From Candidatus Spechtiibacteriota bacterium (lineage in GTDB: Bacteria; Patescibacteriota; Minisyncoccia; Spechtbacterales; HO2-43-30), in contig JACOUK010000062.1 in assembly GCA_016177905.1 (NCBI GenBank), forward strand, positions 1 to 22,996: DNA of 22,996 nucleotides. Reading direction: 5' to 3'. Positions 1 through 6,319 of the stretch are shown here, one piece after another. The notes beneath the pieces are model-generated. The model was not told where the DNA came from. It saw nothing but the letters and a program-made list of their open reading frames with translations, and did no database searches. The first letter of the stretch is position 1, and each line of letters begins with the position of its first letter. The position numbers and the translations under genes are program-made.

Positions 1-1
1 A

Positions 2-1258
2 GATCGGGAGGACGCGCATAAAAATTTAAGAAAAGAGTTTGGTTTTAGCGGTGAGCAGGCAACCGCGATTCTTGAGATGCGCCTTCAAACGCTCGCGAAT
101 CTTGAGCAGAAGGCCATTGAAGACGAATTGAAAGAGAAGAGAAGAGTTATCCGGGAGTTGACTTTATTGCTCTCGGACGCAAAAGTATTTCGCACGTTTT
201 TAAAAGAAGAATTTTCTATTATCAAAAAAACATACGGAGACGCGCGAAGGACCCGGATTGAGCCTCTGGACGCGGCCGAGCTTCAAGAGGAAGATCTTAT
301 TCCGAAAGAAGAAACGGTGATTTCCCTGACGCGTGGGGGGTATATCAAGCGCGTTCATCCATCCGCATACAAAACGCAAAAGAGAGGCGGGAAAGGAATT
401 ATAGGCATGGAAACGAAAGGAGAAGATGTGGTACAGCATTTTCTCGCCGCTTCTACTCACGATCGTTTGCTTTTCTTTACAGCGTACGGGAAAGTGTACC
501 AGACTATCGCGTATGAGATTCCAAAATCAACGCGTATAGGACGGGGGAAAGCGCTTGCGAACTTCCTTGATCTTGAGCGAGATGATTTTGTGACCGCGAT
601 ATTATCGCTTGAGAGAATGGGGAGAGAACAGGGCAGAGAAGGCCCTCTGAATCTGGCATCAAAGTTTCTGATTATGCAAACGAAGTATGGTATAGTAAAA
701 AAGAGTCCCATAGAAGATTTCCAAAATGTGCGAAGATCCGGTCTTACGGCAATCCATTTAAAAAAGGGCGATACACTAGAGTGGGTGGGAGTGACACATG
801 GAAAGGACGAGATTCTTCTTGTGACTTCCGCTGGACAGGCAATTCGTTTTCGAGAGTCCGACGTAAGACCGATGGGGCGCACCGCTACCGGAGTGCGCGC
901 GATTCACTTACGGGAACAAGATCGCGTGATTTCTATGGTTGTGCTTTCGTCGCTGTTGAAGCACGTGCTTGTGGTATCAGAGAATGGTTTTGGAAAGCGA
1001 ACGCTCGTCAGCCTTTTTAAGATTCAGCGGCGCGGGGGTTCCGGAATAAAGGCGGCAAAGTGCACTGACAAAACAGGAAAAATTGTGCAAGCTCGCGGGA
1101 TTGTGCAAGGCCAAGACGAGCTTATTGTAGTATCGCAAAAGGGACAGGTGATACGAACTCCGCTTCAAAATATTTCAACTTTGGGGCGAGCGACGCAGGG
1201 AGTAAAAATCATGAGGCTGGATGCGGGAGACAAAGTTGTATCGGCAGTAACAGTGTAA
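2..1258 (+). CDS. gyrA: DNA gyrase subunit A, C-terminal part (5' truncated by window edge)
   Basis: This is the ATP-dependent supercoiling subunit that cuts and wraps DNA; only the last 418 residues are visible and the N-terminal catalytic part with the active-site Tyr lies before base 1. The open frame runs from base 2. It begins in the coiled-coil region with the typical stretch ILEMRLQTLANLE, followed by DELKEKRRVIREL. The C-terminal DNA-wrapping beta-pinwheel follows. It carries a clear GyrA box QKRGGKG at nt 377-397, which separates GyrA from ParC, and a degenerate second copy, QRRGGSG, near nt 1025-1045. Repeated blades (TRGGYIKRV, TKYGIVKKS, TSAGQAIRF, SQKGQVIRT) support the fold. It ends in TAA, and a methyltransferase gene starts 4 nt later, so co-transcription is likely. 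The identification is firm; only the left end is missing. Confidence 0.97.
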   Translation, partial: DREDAHKNLRKEFGFSGEQATAILEMRLQTLANLEQKAIEDELKEKRRVIRELTLLLSDAKVFRTFLKEEFSIIKKTYGDARRTRIEPLDAAELQEEDLIPKEETVISLTRGGYIKRVHPSAYKTQKRGGKGIIGMETKGEDVVQHFLAASTHDRLLFFTAYGKVYQTIAYEIPKSTRIGRGKALANFLDLERDDFVTAILSLERMGREQGREGPLNLASKFLIMQTKYGIVKKSPIEDFQNVRRSGLTAIHLKKGDTLEWVGVTHGKDEILLVTSAGQAIRFRESDVRPMGRTATGVRAIHLREQDRVISMVVLSSLLKHVLVVSENGFGKRTLVSLFKIQRRGGSGIKAAKCTDKTGKIVQARGIVQGQDELIVVSQKGQVIRTPLQNISTLGRATQGVKIMRLDAGDKVVSAVTV

Positions 1259-1262
1259 TTGT

Positions 1263-1832
1263 ATGAATAAAAAGGAAAAAGAGGCGTTCATATATCCCAA
1301 AGGCAGCGGAGGTTTTATGCGCCCCGACGAGGTTTTAAAAAATCTTGAAATCAAAGAAGGCATGAGCATTGCCGATTTTGGGTGCGGCGCGGGGTATTTC
1401 ACGATACCGCTCGCGAAACGCGTTGGGAAAGAGGGCGTCGTGTACGCGGTAGATGTTCTTGAGAGCGCTCTTGAATCGGTGCGGGGAAGAGCGAAGATGG
1501 AATCATTGCTGAACATCCAATGCGCGCGCGCAAATCTCGAGAAAGAAAAAGGTTCCATGATCGGTGACGGAACGATGGATATGGTGATTCTCGCGAACAT
1601 TTTGTTTCAGTCGAAAGAAAAGCATGCTATACTGAAAGAAGCAAGGCGGGTGCTTAAAAAGAATGGACGGATTGTCGTCATTGAGTGGAACGACGGCGTA
1701 AGTTTTGGCCCGCCGCCAGCGAGTAAAATCCCCAAAGAAGAACTGAAGAGTACTGTGAAAGACGCGGGATTTATTCTTGAGAAGGAATTTAACGCGGGGG
1801 AGAGTCACTATGGCCTCGTGTTTTCTCTTTGA
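1263..1832 (+). CDS. Class I SAM-dependent methyltransferase
   Basis: A 189-residue Rossmann-fold methyltransferase with unknown substrate. The SAM-binding motif I is IADFGCGAGYF (residues 36-46), the acidic motif II is YAVDV (61-65), motif IV lies around GTMDMVILANILFQ (103-116), and the post-motif strand is RVLKKNGRIVVIEW (129-142). The protein is only a catalytic core with a short N-terminal lead and no added substrate-recognition domain, which is common for UbiE-like small methyltransferases. The ATG lies 4 nt after the gyrA stop and the TGA lies 4 nt before the next start, so the gene appears to be embedded in an operon. No SD sequence precedes it. The family is well supported; whether it modifies RNA, protein or a small molecule cannot be told from sequence. 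Confidence 0.88.
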   Translation: MNKKEKEAFIYPKGSGGFMRPDEVLKNLEIKEGMSIADFGCGAGYFTIPLAKRVGKEGVVYAVDVLESALESVRGRAKMESLLNIQCARANLEKEKGSMIGDGTMDMVILANILFQSKEKHAILKEARRVLKKNGRIVVIEWNDGVSFGPPPASKIPKEELKSTVKDAGFILEKEFNAGESHYGLVFSL

Positions 1833-1835
1833 AAC

Positions 1836-3209
1836 GTGGCATTATTAAAGCACCAACGCAATCGTTTGATAATTTTTGGGATTGTACTGCTACTTTTGGG
1901 CGTAGTGTTTTTAATGACGCAAGGGGTAGTGCCGGGACTGCGTAAGACTGGGCCCGTAACACCCAAAGGGCCTCCGCCAATATCATTGACAATCTGGAAC
2001 GTTTTTGAGGACGAAGACGTCTATAGCGAATTAATTTTTGAATATAAGAAACTGAATCCCAATGTAACGGTCGATTACGTAAAGGTTGACTATCTTGAGT
2101 ATCGCGTAAAACTGCTGAATGCGTTTGCGAGCGGCACTGCTCCCGATATCTTTGCGATGCATAATACCTGGCTGCCTCTCGAGAAAGACCGCATCTCGCC
2201 CGCGCGACAGACCCTGCCGATTGTAAGTCAGTTTGATCAGGTGTTTCCGCGTATTGTCAGGGAAGATTTTACGCGCGTGAACGAGAATGGCGAGCGGAAC
2301 ATCTACGCATTGCCTCTTTCCATTGAGACGCTTGGGCTTTTTTACAACAAAGATTATTTTGAGACCGCGAATATCGCATCGGCGCCAAAAACATGGGAGG
2401 AGCTTATTGATTACGCGAAGCTTTTTACCCAGCTTGATGACGCGGGCAAAATAAAAATTTCCGGCATTGCCCTCGGGACAGCCGGCAACATCAATCGCGC
2501 GGCGGATATTATTTCGCTTCTCATGCTTCAGGCCGGCGCTCATATGAATAATGAGCTTTTGTCGGAAGCCACATTTGACGATCAGGTCTGGATTGGAGAG
2601 GAAGGGCCGCAGCAAAAACGCTTTAGTCCGGGCAAAGAAGCTCTTCAATTTTATCTTGCTTTCTCGGACCCCGCGTCGAACGCCTACTCGTGGAACGCGG
2701 ATATGCCCTACTCCATAGACGCGTTTGTCCAAGGCAAGACTACGATGATGATAAACTACCCGCATCATATTTCTACGATAATGAGCAAAGCCCCGCATCT
2801 CAATGTCGAAGTAGCTCCGATGCCGCAACTTCAAGACAGGAAAGAAAATACAAATTACGCGAGCTACTGGGGATTTGCTGTTTCAAAAAGTTCGCAAAAC
2901 AAAGATGCGGCGTGGGATTTCGTGAACTTTTTGGTACAGCCGGAAAACGAAAAGAAGTACTTGGAGAAAGCAAAAGCGCCGACGAGCCGCCTCGATCTTA
3001 TTCTTTGGCAGCAGCAGGATCCGATGCTGAAGCATTTCGCGAATCAGATTGTGGAAGCCAAGTCTTGGTATCAGGGGGATTCAACCGCCGTCGAGACGAT
3101 ACTTGAAGATATGATCAGCGGGGCTAGCACGAAAGCGAAAACCATTGAGGAGGCGCTGGAGGATGCCGCCGCGCGCGTGACCGTAGTGATACAAAAAGTC
3201 CGTGAATAG
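1836..3209 (+). CDS. Membrane-anchored extracellular solute-binding protein (ABC family 1-like)
   Basis: A 457-residue protein with one N-terminal membrane helix (about residues 11-29, LIIFGIVLLLLGVVFLMTQ) and no lipobox cysteine, so it should stay tethered outside the membrane. Residues about 50-440 follow the periplasmic sugar-binding (MalE-like) fold: LTIWNVFEDEDVY at the first strand, LLNAFASGTAPDIFAMH, ALPLSIETLGLFYNKDYF, KTWEELIDYAKLF, and near the end YWGFAVSKSS with AWDFVNFLVQPEN. The GTG start was chosen because it keeps the anchor and lies 4 nt after the methyltransferase stop; the next ATG would begin inside the helix. No permease or ATPase gene of an ABC importer is in the window. 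It is followed at once by pilin-like genes, so a role in surface uptake or in a secretion apparatus is only an inference. Confidence 0.85.
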   Translation: MALLKHQRNRLIIFGIVLLLLGVVFLMTQGVVPGLRKTGPVTPKGPPPISLTIWNVFEDEDVYSELIFEYKKLNPNVTVDYVKVDYLEYRVKLLNAFASGTAPDIFAMHNTWLPLEKDRISPARQTLPIVSQFDQVFPRIVREDFTRVNENGERNIYALPLSIETLGLFYNKDYFETANIASAPKTWEELIDYAKLFTQLDDAGKIKISGIALGTAGNINRAADIISLLMLQAGAHMNNELLSEATFDDQVWIGEEGPQQKRFSPGKEALQFYLAFSDPASNAYSWNADMPYSIDAFVQGKTTMMINYPHHISTIMSKAPHLNVEVAPMPQLQDRKENTNYASYWGFAVSKSSQNKDAAWDFVNFLVQPENEKKYLEKAKAPTSRLDLILWQQQDPMLKHFANQIVEAKSWYQGDSTAVETILEDMISGASTKAKTIEEALEDAAARVTVVIQKVRE

Positions 3210-3218
3210 TGGTATCAT
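3210..3218 (+). promoter_or_regulatory. Extended -10 promoter placed for a leaderless pilin mRNA
   Basis: TGGTATCAT lies at 3210-3218: a TG one base before TATCAT, which matches the -10 consensus in five of six positions. The expected transcription start is 3225-3226, and the pilin ATG is at 3226. The -35 region (TACAAA near 3190) is poor, as is usual for extended -10 promoters. Confidence 0.4.
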
Positions 3219-3225
3219 GATATCA

Positions 3226-3573
3226 ATGAAGAAATTTTTGTCGGTCTTATTCGCGTGGGGGTTTTTGCTTTTTCCGATTTTTGTGTTTTCTCAAGCGTCG
3301 AGTTCTGCCCCTTCGGTAATTTCACTTCCGAATCCGCTTTCTTCAGAAACTTTGGAACAGCTTATCAATGTTGTCATCAACTGGCTTCTTGTGATTACGC
3401 TCCCGATTGTTGTTTTTCTTATTGTATACGCAGGCGCTCAAATTTTAATTTCCGGAGTTGCTCCCAAACAGCGTGAGGAAGCGAAGAATGTCATTAAGTA
3501 CGCCTTGATCGGATATGTTATTATTCTTTTGGCAAAGGTTTTTGTTGGAGTTATCAAGGGACTGTTTTCATAA
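3226..3573 (+). CDS. Small exported two-helix protein, TrbC/VirB2 (T4SS pilin)-like
   Basis: A 115-residue protein: signal peptide (residues 1-22, MKKFLSVLF..., cleavage near VFS/QA), short Ser/Pro linker, then two long hydrophobic helices (about 50-76 and 88-112) joined by a charged turn KQREEAKN. This is the architecture of VirB2/TrbC-type pilins, which are processed and stacked into conjugative or secretion pili. ATG 3226 was chosen because it gives a standard signal peptide and lies just after an extended -10; in-frame ATG 3217 and GTG 3202 are alternatives that would add 3 or 8 residues. It lies right after the solute-binding gene and 1 nt before the next pilin-like gene. The topology is clear; assembly into a pilus is inferred. 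Confidence 0.8.
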   Translation: MKKFLSVLFAWGFLLFPIFVFSQASSSAPSVISLPNPLSSETLEQLINVVINWLLVITLPIVVFLIVYAGAQILISGVAPKQREEAKNVIKYALIGYVIILLAKVFVGVIKGLFS

Positions 3574-3574
3574 C

Positions 3575-4171
3575 ATGAAAAATATAAAGAAATCGATTCT
3601 GTTTTTGATTGCCGCAACATCGCTTGTGCTTATGCCGTATGTTGCGTTTGCCCAGTTCGGGAAAGGTCCTCCTGATGAGTGCAAGATCGCGAAAGAGATG
3701 ACAGCGGGCGCATGGAGAGTTCAGCATTCCCTCAATACGCCAGACCAGGTTTTTACCCTATATCGAGATATGAATGGAGACGGGGCTTTTAGTGATATTC
3801 CGGATGAGCGGATCATCGCGGGCAACACATTTCCTATCGGCGCAACGTCAAAGGAGTCTATTACCATTCCCCGCGACGCGCTCGCGGACCAAGTAAATGT
3901 AAACGTAAAAAAAGGCGATACGCTTCCTCCCAGATGGGGAACTTTTTGCCTAATCAATATGGCGAATAATATTGCAAACTGGATATTCTTCATTCTCCTT
4001 ACAATCGCTTTTGTGTTCATTGCGTTCGCTGGATTCAAGTGGATGACCTCCAAAGACAACGCGACAGCTCAAAAAGAGGCAGGGCAGATGATTTTTGTGG
4101 CGCTTGTGGGACTTATCATTGCCGCTCTCGCGAAAGTGATCCCCGCGGTAATCGCAGGAATACTGACGTAA
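3575..4171 (+). CDS. Exported T4SS pilin-like protein with extra N-terminal domain
   Basis: A 198-residue protein with signal peptide (1-26, ending VAFA/QF), an exported segment (27-130) and two C-terminal helices (about 134-158 and 170-195) joined by the loop SKDNATAQKEAG. The exported segment has two cysteines (C36, C125) that could form a disulfide, and an acidic loop DMNGDGAFSD at 65-74 with the DxNxDG spacing of calcium-binding dockerin/EF-hand loops. ATG 3575 lies 1 nt after the preceding stop. The C-terminal helix region is nearly identical at DNA level to that of the third pilin-like gene downstream (see repeat entries), while the exported parts have diverged. Function is likely as a pilin-like or membrane-channel subunit of a reduced secretion machine; the other parts of that machine are not in the window. 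Confidence 0.78.
   Translation: MKNIKKSILFLIAATSLVLMPYVAFAQFGKGPPDECKIAKEMTAGAWRVQHSLNTPDQVFTLYRDMNGDGAFSDIPDERIIAGNTFPIGATSKESITIPRDALADQVNVNVKKGDTLPPRWGTFCLINMANNIANWIFFILLTIAFVFIAFAGFKWMTSKDNATAQKEAGQMIFVALVGLIIAALAKVIPAVIAGILT
3984..4110 (+). repeat. Near-identical tract, copy 1 (pilin-like gene 2)
   Basis: This 127-bp stretch matches 4580-4706 at all but two positions, both synonymous T/C changes. It encodes the first membrane helix, the charged loop and the start of the second helix. Similarity drops sharply on both sides although the flanks still encode related protein, as expected for gene conversion or very recent duplication of this part. Confidence 0.9.
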
Positions 4172-4211
4172 GCAGGCGGTCTATTCGCCATAACGCTTTT
4201 GCAAGAATATG

Positions 4212-4220
4212 TGATATAAT
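4212..4220 (+). promoter_or_regulatory. Extended -10 promoter for the third pilin-like gene
   Basis: TGATATAAT at 4212-4220 is a perfect extended -10 (TGnTATAAT) inside the 122-bp gap between the second and third pilin-like genes. No good -35 is seen at 17 bp. The predicted start near 4227 would leave a leader of about 67 nt before ATG 4294. This gene can therefore be transcribed separately from the first two. Confidence 0.6.
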
Positions 4221-4293
4221 CAAAGCATATAAGAAAACGGTCGAGTCATTGTGCACGTTTTCGTTTTAAACTTAAATACATGTATAGAAATCT

Positions 4294-4767
4294 ATGAAAA
4301 AATCATTGGTACTATCATTAACAATTCCAATCGCGGCAGTTTCTCTGTTTGCGTCGCTCGTCGCGATGCCAGCGGGAGCGCAGCAGCAAATCAAAGATAG
4401 CTGCACTCTTTCAAGGGATATAAAGATCGCGGATAAGGTAATCGCAAAAGACAGGGTCGTGAAAGATGGCACAGCGTCTATCAAGGATGTGGGGCAGCCT
4501 CCGCTCACGGGCGACGTTCTTGTCAAAGAATGGGGTACTATCTGCCTCATCAACACTGTGAATACGGTTACCGACTGGCTATTCTTCATTCTCCTTACAA
4601 TCGCCTTTGTGTTCATTGCGTTTGCTGGATTCAAGTGGATGACCTCCAAAGACAACGCGACAGCTCAAAAAGAGGCAGGGCAGATGATTTTTGTGGCGCT
4701 TGTGGGGATTGTGATTGCGGCTCTCGCGAGAATACTGCCGGCGGTGCTGATTGGGATATTGTTGTAG
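4294..4767 (+). CDS. Exported T4SS pilin-like protein (paralogue)
   Basis: A 157-residue paralogue of the preceding protein. It has a signal peptide (1-29, ending AGA/QQ), a short exported segment (30-92) with two cysteines (C37, C84) in equivalent places (DSC and GTICLIN versus DEC and GTFCLIN), and two membrane helices (about 95-119 and 129-156). It lacks the roughly 40-residue acidic insert with the calcium-loop motif seen in its neighbour. It has its own extended -10 promoter and a strong terminator 29 nt after the stop, so it may be a monocistronic unit expressed at a different level. No SD precedes the ATG. Confidence 0.8.
   Translation: MKKSLVLSLTIPIAAVSLFASLVAMPAGAQQQIKDSCTLSRDIKIADKVIAKDRVVKDGTASIKDVGQPPLTGDVLVKEWGTICLINTVNTVTDWLFFILLTIAFVFIAFAGFKWMTSKDNATAQKEAGQMIFVALVGIVIAALARILPAVLIGILL
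4580..4706 (+). repeat. Near-identical tract, copy 2 (pilin-like gene 3)
   Basis: Partner of 3984-4110 with a constant offset of 596 bp and two mismatches in 127 bp. The flanking codons of the two genes are clearly diverged at both ends. Confidence 0.9.
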
Positions 4768-4796
4768 AAGAAAGATTTTTCGTCTTTTTGGACATG

Positions 4797-4823
4797 AAAC
4801 CCCCCGCAGTTGCGGGGGGTTTT
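4797..4823 (+). terminator. Rho-independent terminator after pilin-like gene 3
   Basis: A 9-bp GC-rich stem, CCCCCCGCA paired with TGCGGGGGG, flanked by AAA on the left and TTTT on the right. It is nearly symmetric, so it may act weakly on both strands. It ends 2 nt before the -35 box of the tRNA promoter. Confidence 0.88.
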
Positions 4824-4825
4824 CG

Positions 4826-4854
4826 TTGACAATAGTGTCAAAGAGTCGTAAAAT
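4826..4854 (+). promoter_or_regulatory. Sigma-70 type promoter of tRNA-Leu
   Basis: TTGACA (4826-4831), a 17-bp spacer and TAAAAT (4849-4854): perfect -35, optimal spacing and five of six -10 positions. The predicted start near 4861 lies about 11 nt before the mature tRNA 5' end. Confidence 0.85.
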
Positions 4855-4871
4855 GAAAAGCAGAAATTCTC

Positions 4872-4953
4872 GCGTCCGTGGCGGAATTGGCATACGCGTA
4901 TGGTTTAGAGCCATATCCTGTAAGGGTTGCAGGTTCAAATCCTGCCGGACGCA
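4872..4953 (+). tRNA. tRNA-Leu, anticodon UAG
   Basis: The acceptor stem GCGTCCG (4872-4878) pairs with CGGACGC (4946-4952), and the discriminator is A. The anticodon stem TATGG/CCATA encloses the loop TTTAGAG, giving anticodon TAG at 4906-4908, which reads CUA/CUN leucine codons. A class II variable arm (CCT...AGG, about 12 nt) lies before the T arm GCAGG-TTCAAAT-CCTGC. The D arm is GGCGGAATTGGCATACGC. The genomic 3' end continues ACCG, so CCA is not fully encoded and must be added enzymatically. All invariant features fit tRNA-Leu. No clear terminator follows. Confidence 0.95.
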
Positions 4954-5029
4954 CCGCTCAAAACCGCCAAAGAGCCCGGAAAAACAATCGGCTCGAACCA
5001 TATTTTAATTTTGGGAAAAAAATTTTTTT

Positions 5030-5551
5030 ATGAATCCTACGCATACGCTTGATGAATTTTTAGACCTTGTTGATGAAAACGATAATGTCGTTGGTAAAAA
5101 GAAGCGGTCAGAAGTTTATGCGGAACATCTTTCCAATTTCCGAGTAGTAAACGCTTTTGTTGTGAACTCAAAGGGGGAGATTTGGATACCTCGCCGCGCT
5201 GCCGACAAAAGGATTTTTCCATTATGTTTAGATATGAGTATGGGTGGCCATGTTGAGAGCGGCGAAACCTACAAGGATACGCTGAAACGCGAAACGGAGG
5301 AGGAATTGAATATTGATACTGATAAAGCAGATATTCGCTTACTGGGTCATTTATCTCCGCAAAAAGAGGGTGTTTCAGCGAATATGAATGTGTACGAGAT
5401 AAAAATGGACGAAGCACCGGATTACAACAAAAGCGATTTTGTAGAATATTTTTGGCTAACGCCAAAAGCACTTTTTGAGAGAATTGCCAACGGCGATAAA
5501 ACAAAAGGTGATTTACCAAAATTAGTAAAGATTTTTTATGGAGACAAATAA
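5030..5551 (+). CDS. Nudix hydrolase, isopentenyl-diphosphate isomerase-like branch
   Basis: A 173-residue Nudix protein. The Nudix box spans residues 73-95: G73, E79, then R87-E88 and E91-E92, matching Gx5Ex7REUxEExGU except that the late Gly is Asn (ELNI). The N-terminus LDLVDENDNVVGKKKRSEVY and the following LSNFRVVNAFVVNSKGEIW resemble the IPP isomerase/YfcD group, whose members hydrolyse nucleoside diphosphate compounds; the real substrate is unknown. No SD is present; the ATG follows an A/T-rich run. Its stop overlaps the next Nudix gene by 14 nt, so the two are probably translated together. Codons look more AT-rich than those of the neighbours, which hints at separate origin. Confidence 0.88.
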   Translation: MNPTHTLDEFLDLVDENDNVVGKKKRSEVYAEHLSNFRVVNAFVVNSKGEIWIPRRAADKRIFPLCLDMSMGGHVESGETYKDTLKRETEEELNIDTDKADIRLLGHLSPQKEGVSANMNVYEIKMDEAPDYNKSDFVEYFWLTPKALFERIANGDKTKGDLPKLVKIFYGDK

Positions 5552-5987
5552 TCAACCAGTAAAAAGAGCTTATGCAATTTACCACGTTGGCTTGAAAATT
5601 CTTCTCAAAAAAGGAGATGAGTTTTTGTTTTTGACGGACGCCGTTGGCAAACATTTTGACTTGCCCGGAGGCCGCATAGACGATGTTGAGCATACCACTC
5701 CGCTTACTGAAGTTATTGCGCGAGAAGTGAGCGAAGAACTTGGCGATGAAGTAAAATATAAACTCGGTAAACCAGTTTTCCAATTTCGCCGACATTTTGA
5801 AAGCAAGGGGTTGCATATTTTTCTTACCGTCTACGAAGCGGAATATTTGTCCGGCGAAATTAAGTTGTCTGTCGAACATAGCAATCTTCAGTGGATAAAT
5901 CCCAGAAAAATTGATTTGAAAGAAGAGGATTTTTTTCATAAAGAAGAATATCTTGCTTTCAAAAAGTATTTTGAGAATTTGATTTGA
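5538..5987 (+). CDS. Nudix hydrolase with widened Nudix box
   Basis: A 149-residue Nudix protein overlapping the previous gene by 14 nt in another frame. The sequence FDLPGGRIDDVE (40-51) gives the first half of the box and REVSEELG (62-69) the second half with its metal-binding glutamates E63, E66 and E67. Ten residues instead of seven separate E51 from R62, so the loop-helix part carries a three-residue insert. The rest (QFRRHFESKGLHIFLTVYEAEYLSGEI, then LQWINPRKIDL) is typical of Nudix sheets that act on small phosphorylated molecules. Function is probably house-cleaning pyrophosphatase activity; substrate unknown. Adjacent paralogous Nudix genes may be a duplication or a transferred pair. 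Confidence 0.82.
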   Translation: METNNQPVKRAYAIYHVGLKILLKKGDEFLFLTDAVGKHFDLPGGRIDDVEHTTPLTEVIAREVSEELGDEVKYKLGKPVFQFRRHFESKGLHIFLTVYEAEYLSGEIKLSVEHSNLQWINPRKIDLKEEDFFHKEEYLAFKKYFENLI

Positions 5988-6046
5988 TTTCATATAATTA
6001 AATGCCGCCAAAGAAAAACTTGAAATTGTCAGCGGTGCGGCTCCCC

Positions 6047-6074
6047 GCCTGCGCCGAGGCTTCGGCGGGCAGGC
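6047..6074. repeat. GC-rich hairpin
   Basis: GCCTGC (6047-6052) pairs with GCAGGC (6069-6074), and GCCGA (6053-6057) with TCGGC (6062-6066) around the loop GGCT; two G residues (6067-6068) bulge. It stands in GC-rich sequence unlike the AT-rich Nudix genes before it. It could be a terminator-like or interspersed repeat; no U-tract follows. Confidence 0.6.
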
Positions 6075-6107
6075 GCCGCCTTTCCGAATTTTCGCGGGGG
6101 GACTTCC

Positions 6108-6126
6108 TCGCCGCCGCAGGCGGCGA
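6108..6126. repeat. Perfect 8-bp hairpin with 3-nt loop
   Basis: TCGCCGCC pairs with GGCGGCGA around GCA. A larger alternative fold pairs CCGAA (6084-6088) with TTCGG (6133-6137) and TTTCGC with GCGAAA, enclosing this hairpin. Confidence 0.6.
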
Positions 6127-6212
6127 AATGCGTTCGGACTAATTCAAGAATACTGCACAAACAAAAACACAAACAGTCTTTACAAAAAGCTTTCTCAATG
6201 CTACAAAAAAGA

Positions 6213-6283
6213 GTCCGCAGGAGCACAGTAGTATCTTGCGGGCAAGCCCTGCAGACAACTTGTTGTTGTACGGGGCAAGCCCC
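6213..6283 (+). promoter_or_regulatory. Structured 5' leader candidate of the moxR operon
   Basis: GTCCGCAGG (6213-6221) is complementary to CCTGCAGAC (6248-6256) in 8 of 9 positions, with CTTGC/GCAAG nested inside. It is followed by the palindrome GGGGCAAGCCCC (6272-6283), whose centre GGGCAAGCCC repeats 6240-6249. It lies 37-107 nt before the moxR ATG. A regulatory role is an inference. Confidence 0.35.
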
Positions 6284-6319
6284 TTGAAAACAAAAAATAA
6301 TCAGTCAGAGGTGAATGAC

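Larger units (their letters stand above)
5988..6319. other. Gene-free stretch rich in hairpins
   Basis: About 330 bp with no convincing gene. The first third is GC-rich and palindromic (separate entries at 6047-6074 and 6108-6126). The middle (about 6130-6210) is A-rich and unstructured to the eye. The last part (6213-6283) holds several short inverted repeats upstream of moxR. No convincing -35/-10 pair was found, so the promoter of the downstream operon is not located. Confidence 0.6.

Noticed and set aside
2031..2834. Open frame of 267 codons antisense to the solute-binding gene
   Set aside because: It is a shadow of a well-supported gene; the composition (Arg/Lys/His-rich) has no family pattern.
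4971..4994. Terminator after tRNA-Leu (GAGCC/GGCTC)
   Set aside because: The stem is only 5 bp with a 13-nt loop and no adjoining T-run; too weak to call.
5037..6011. Open frame of 324 codons on the minus strand across both Nudix genes
   Set aside because: It is antisense to two genes with clear Nudix motifs, has no recognisable domain and is rich in Phe, Lys and Cys as expected from reversed AT-rich codons.
6236..6319. Longer MoxR start at TTG 6236
   Set aside because: The added residues match no MoxR protein and lie in the hairpin leader; ATG 6320 has its own SD.
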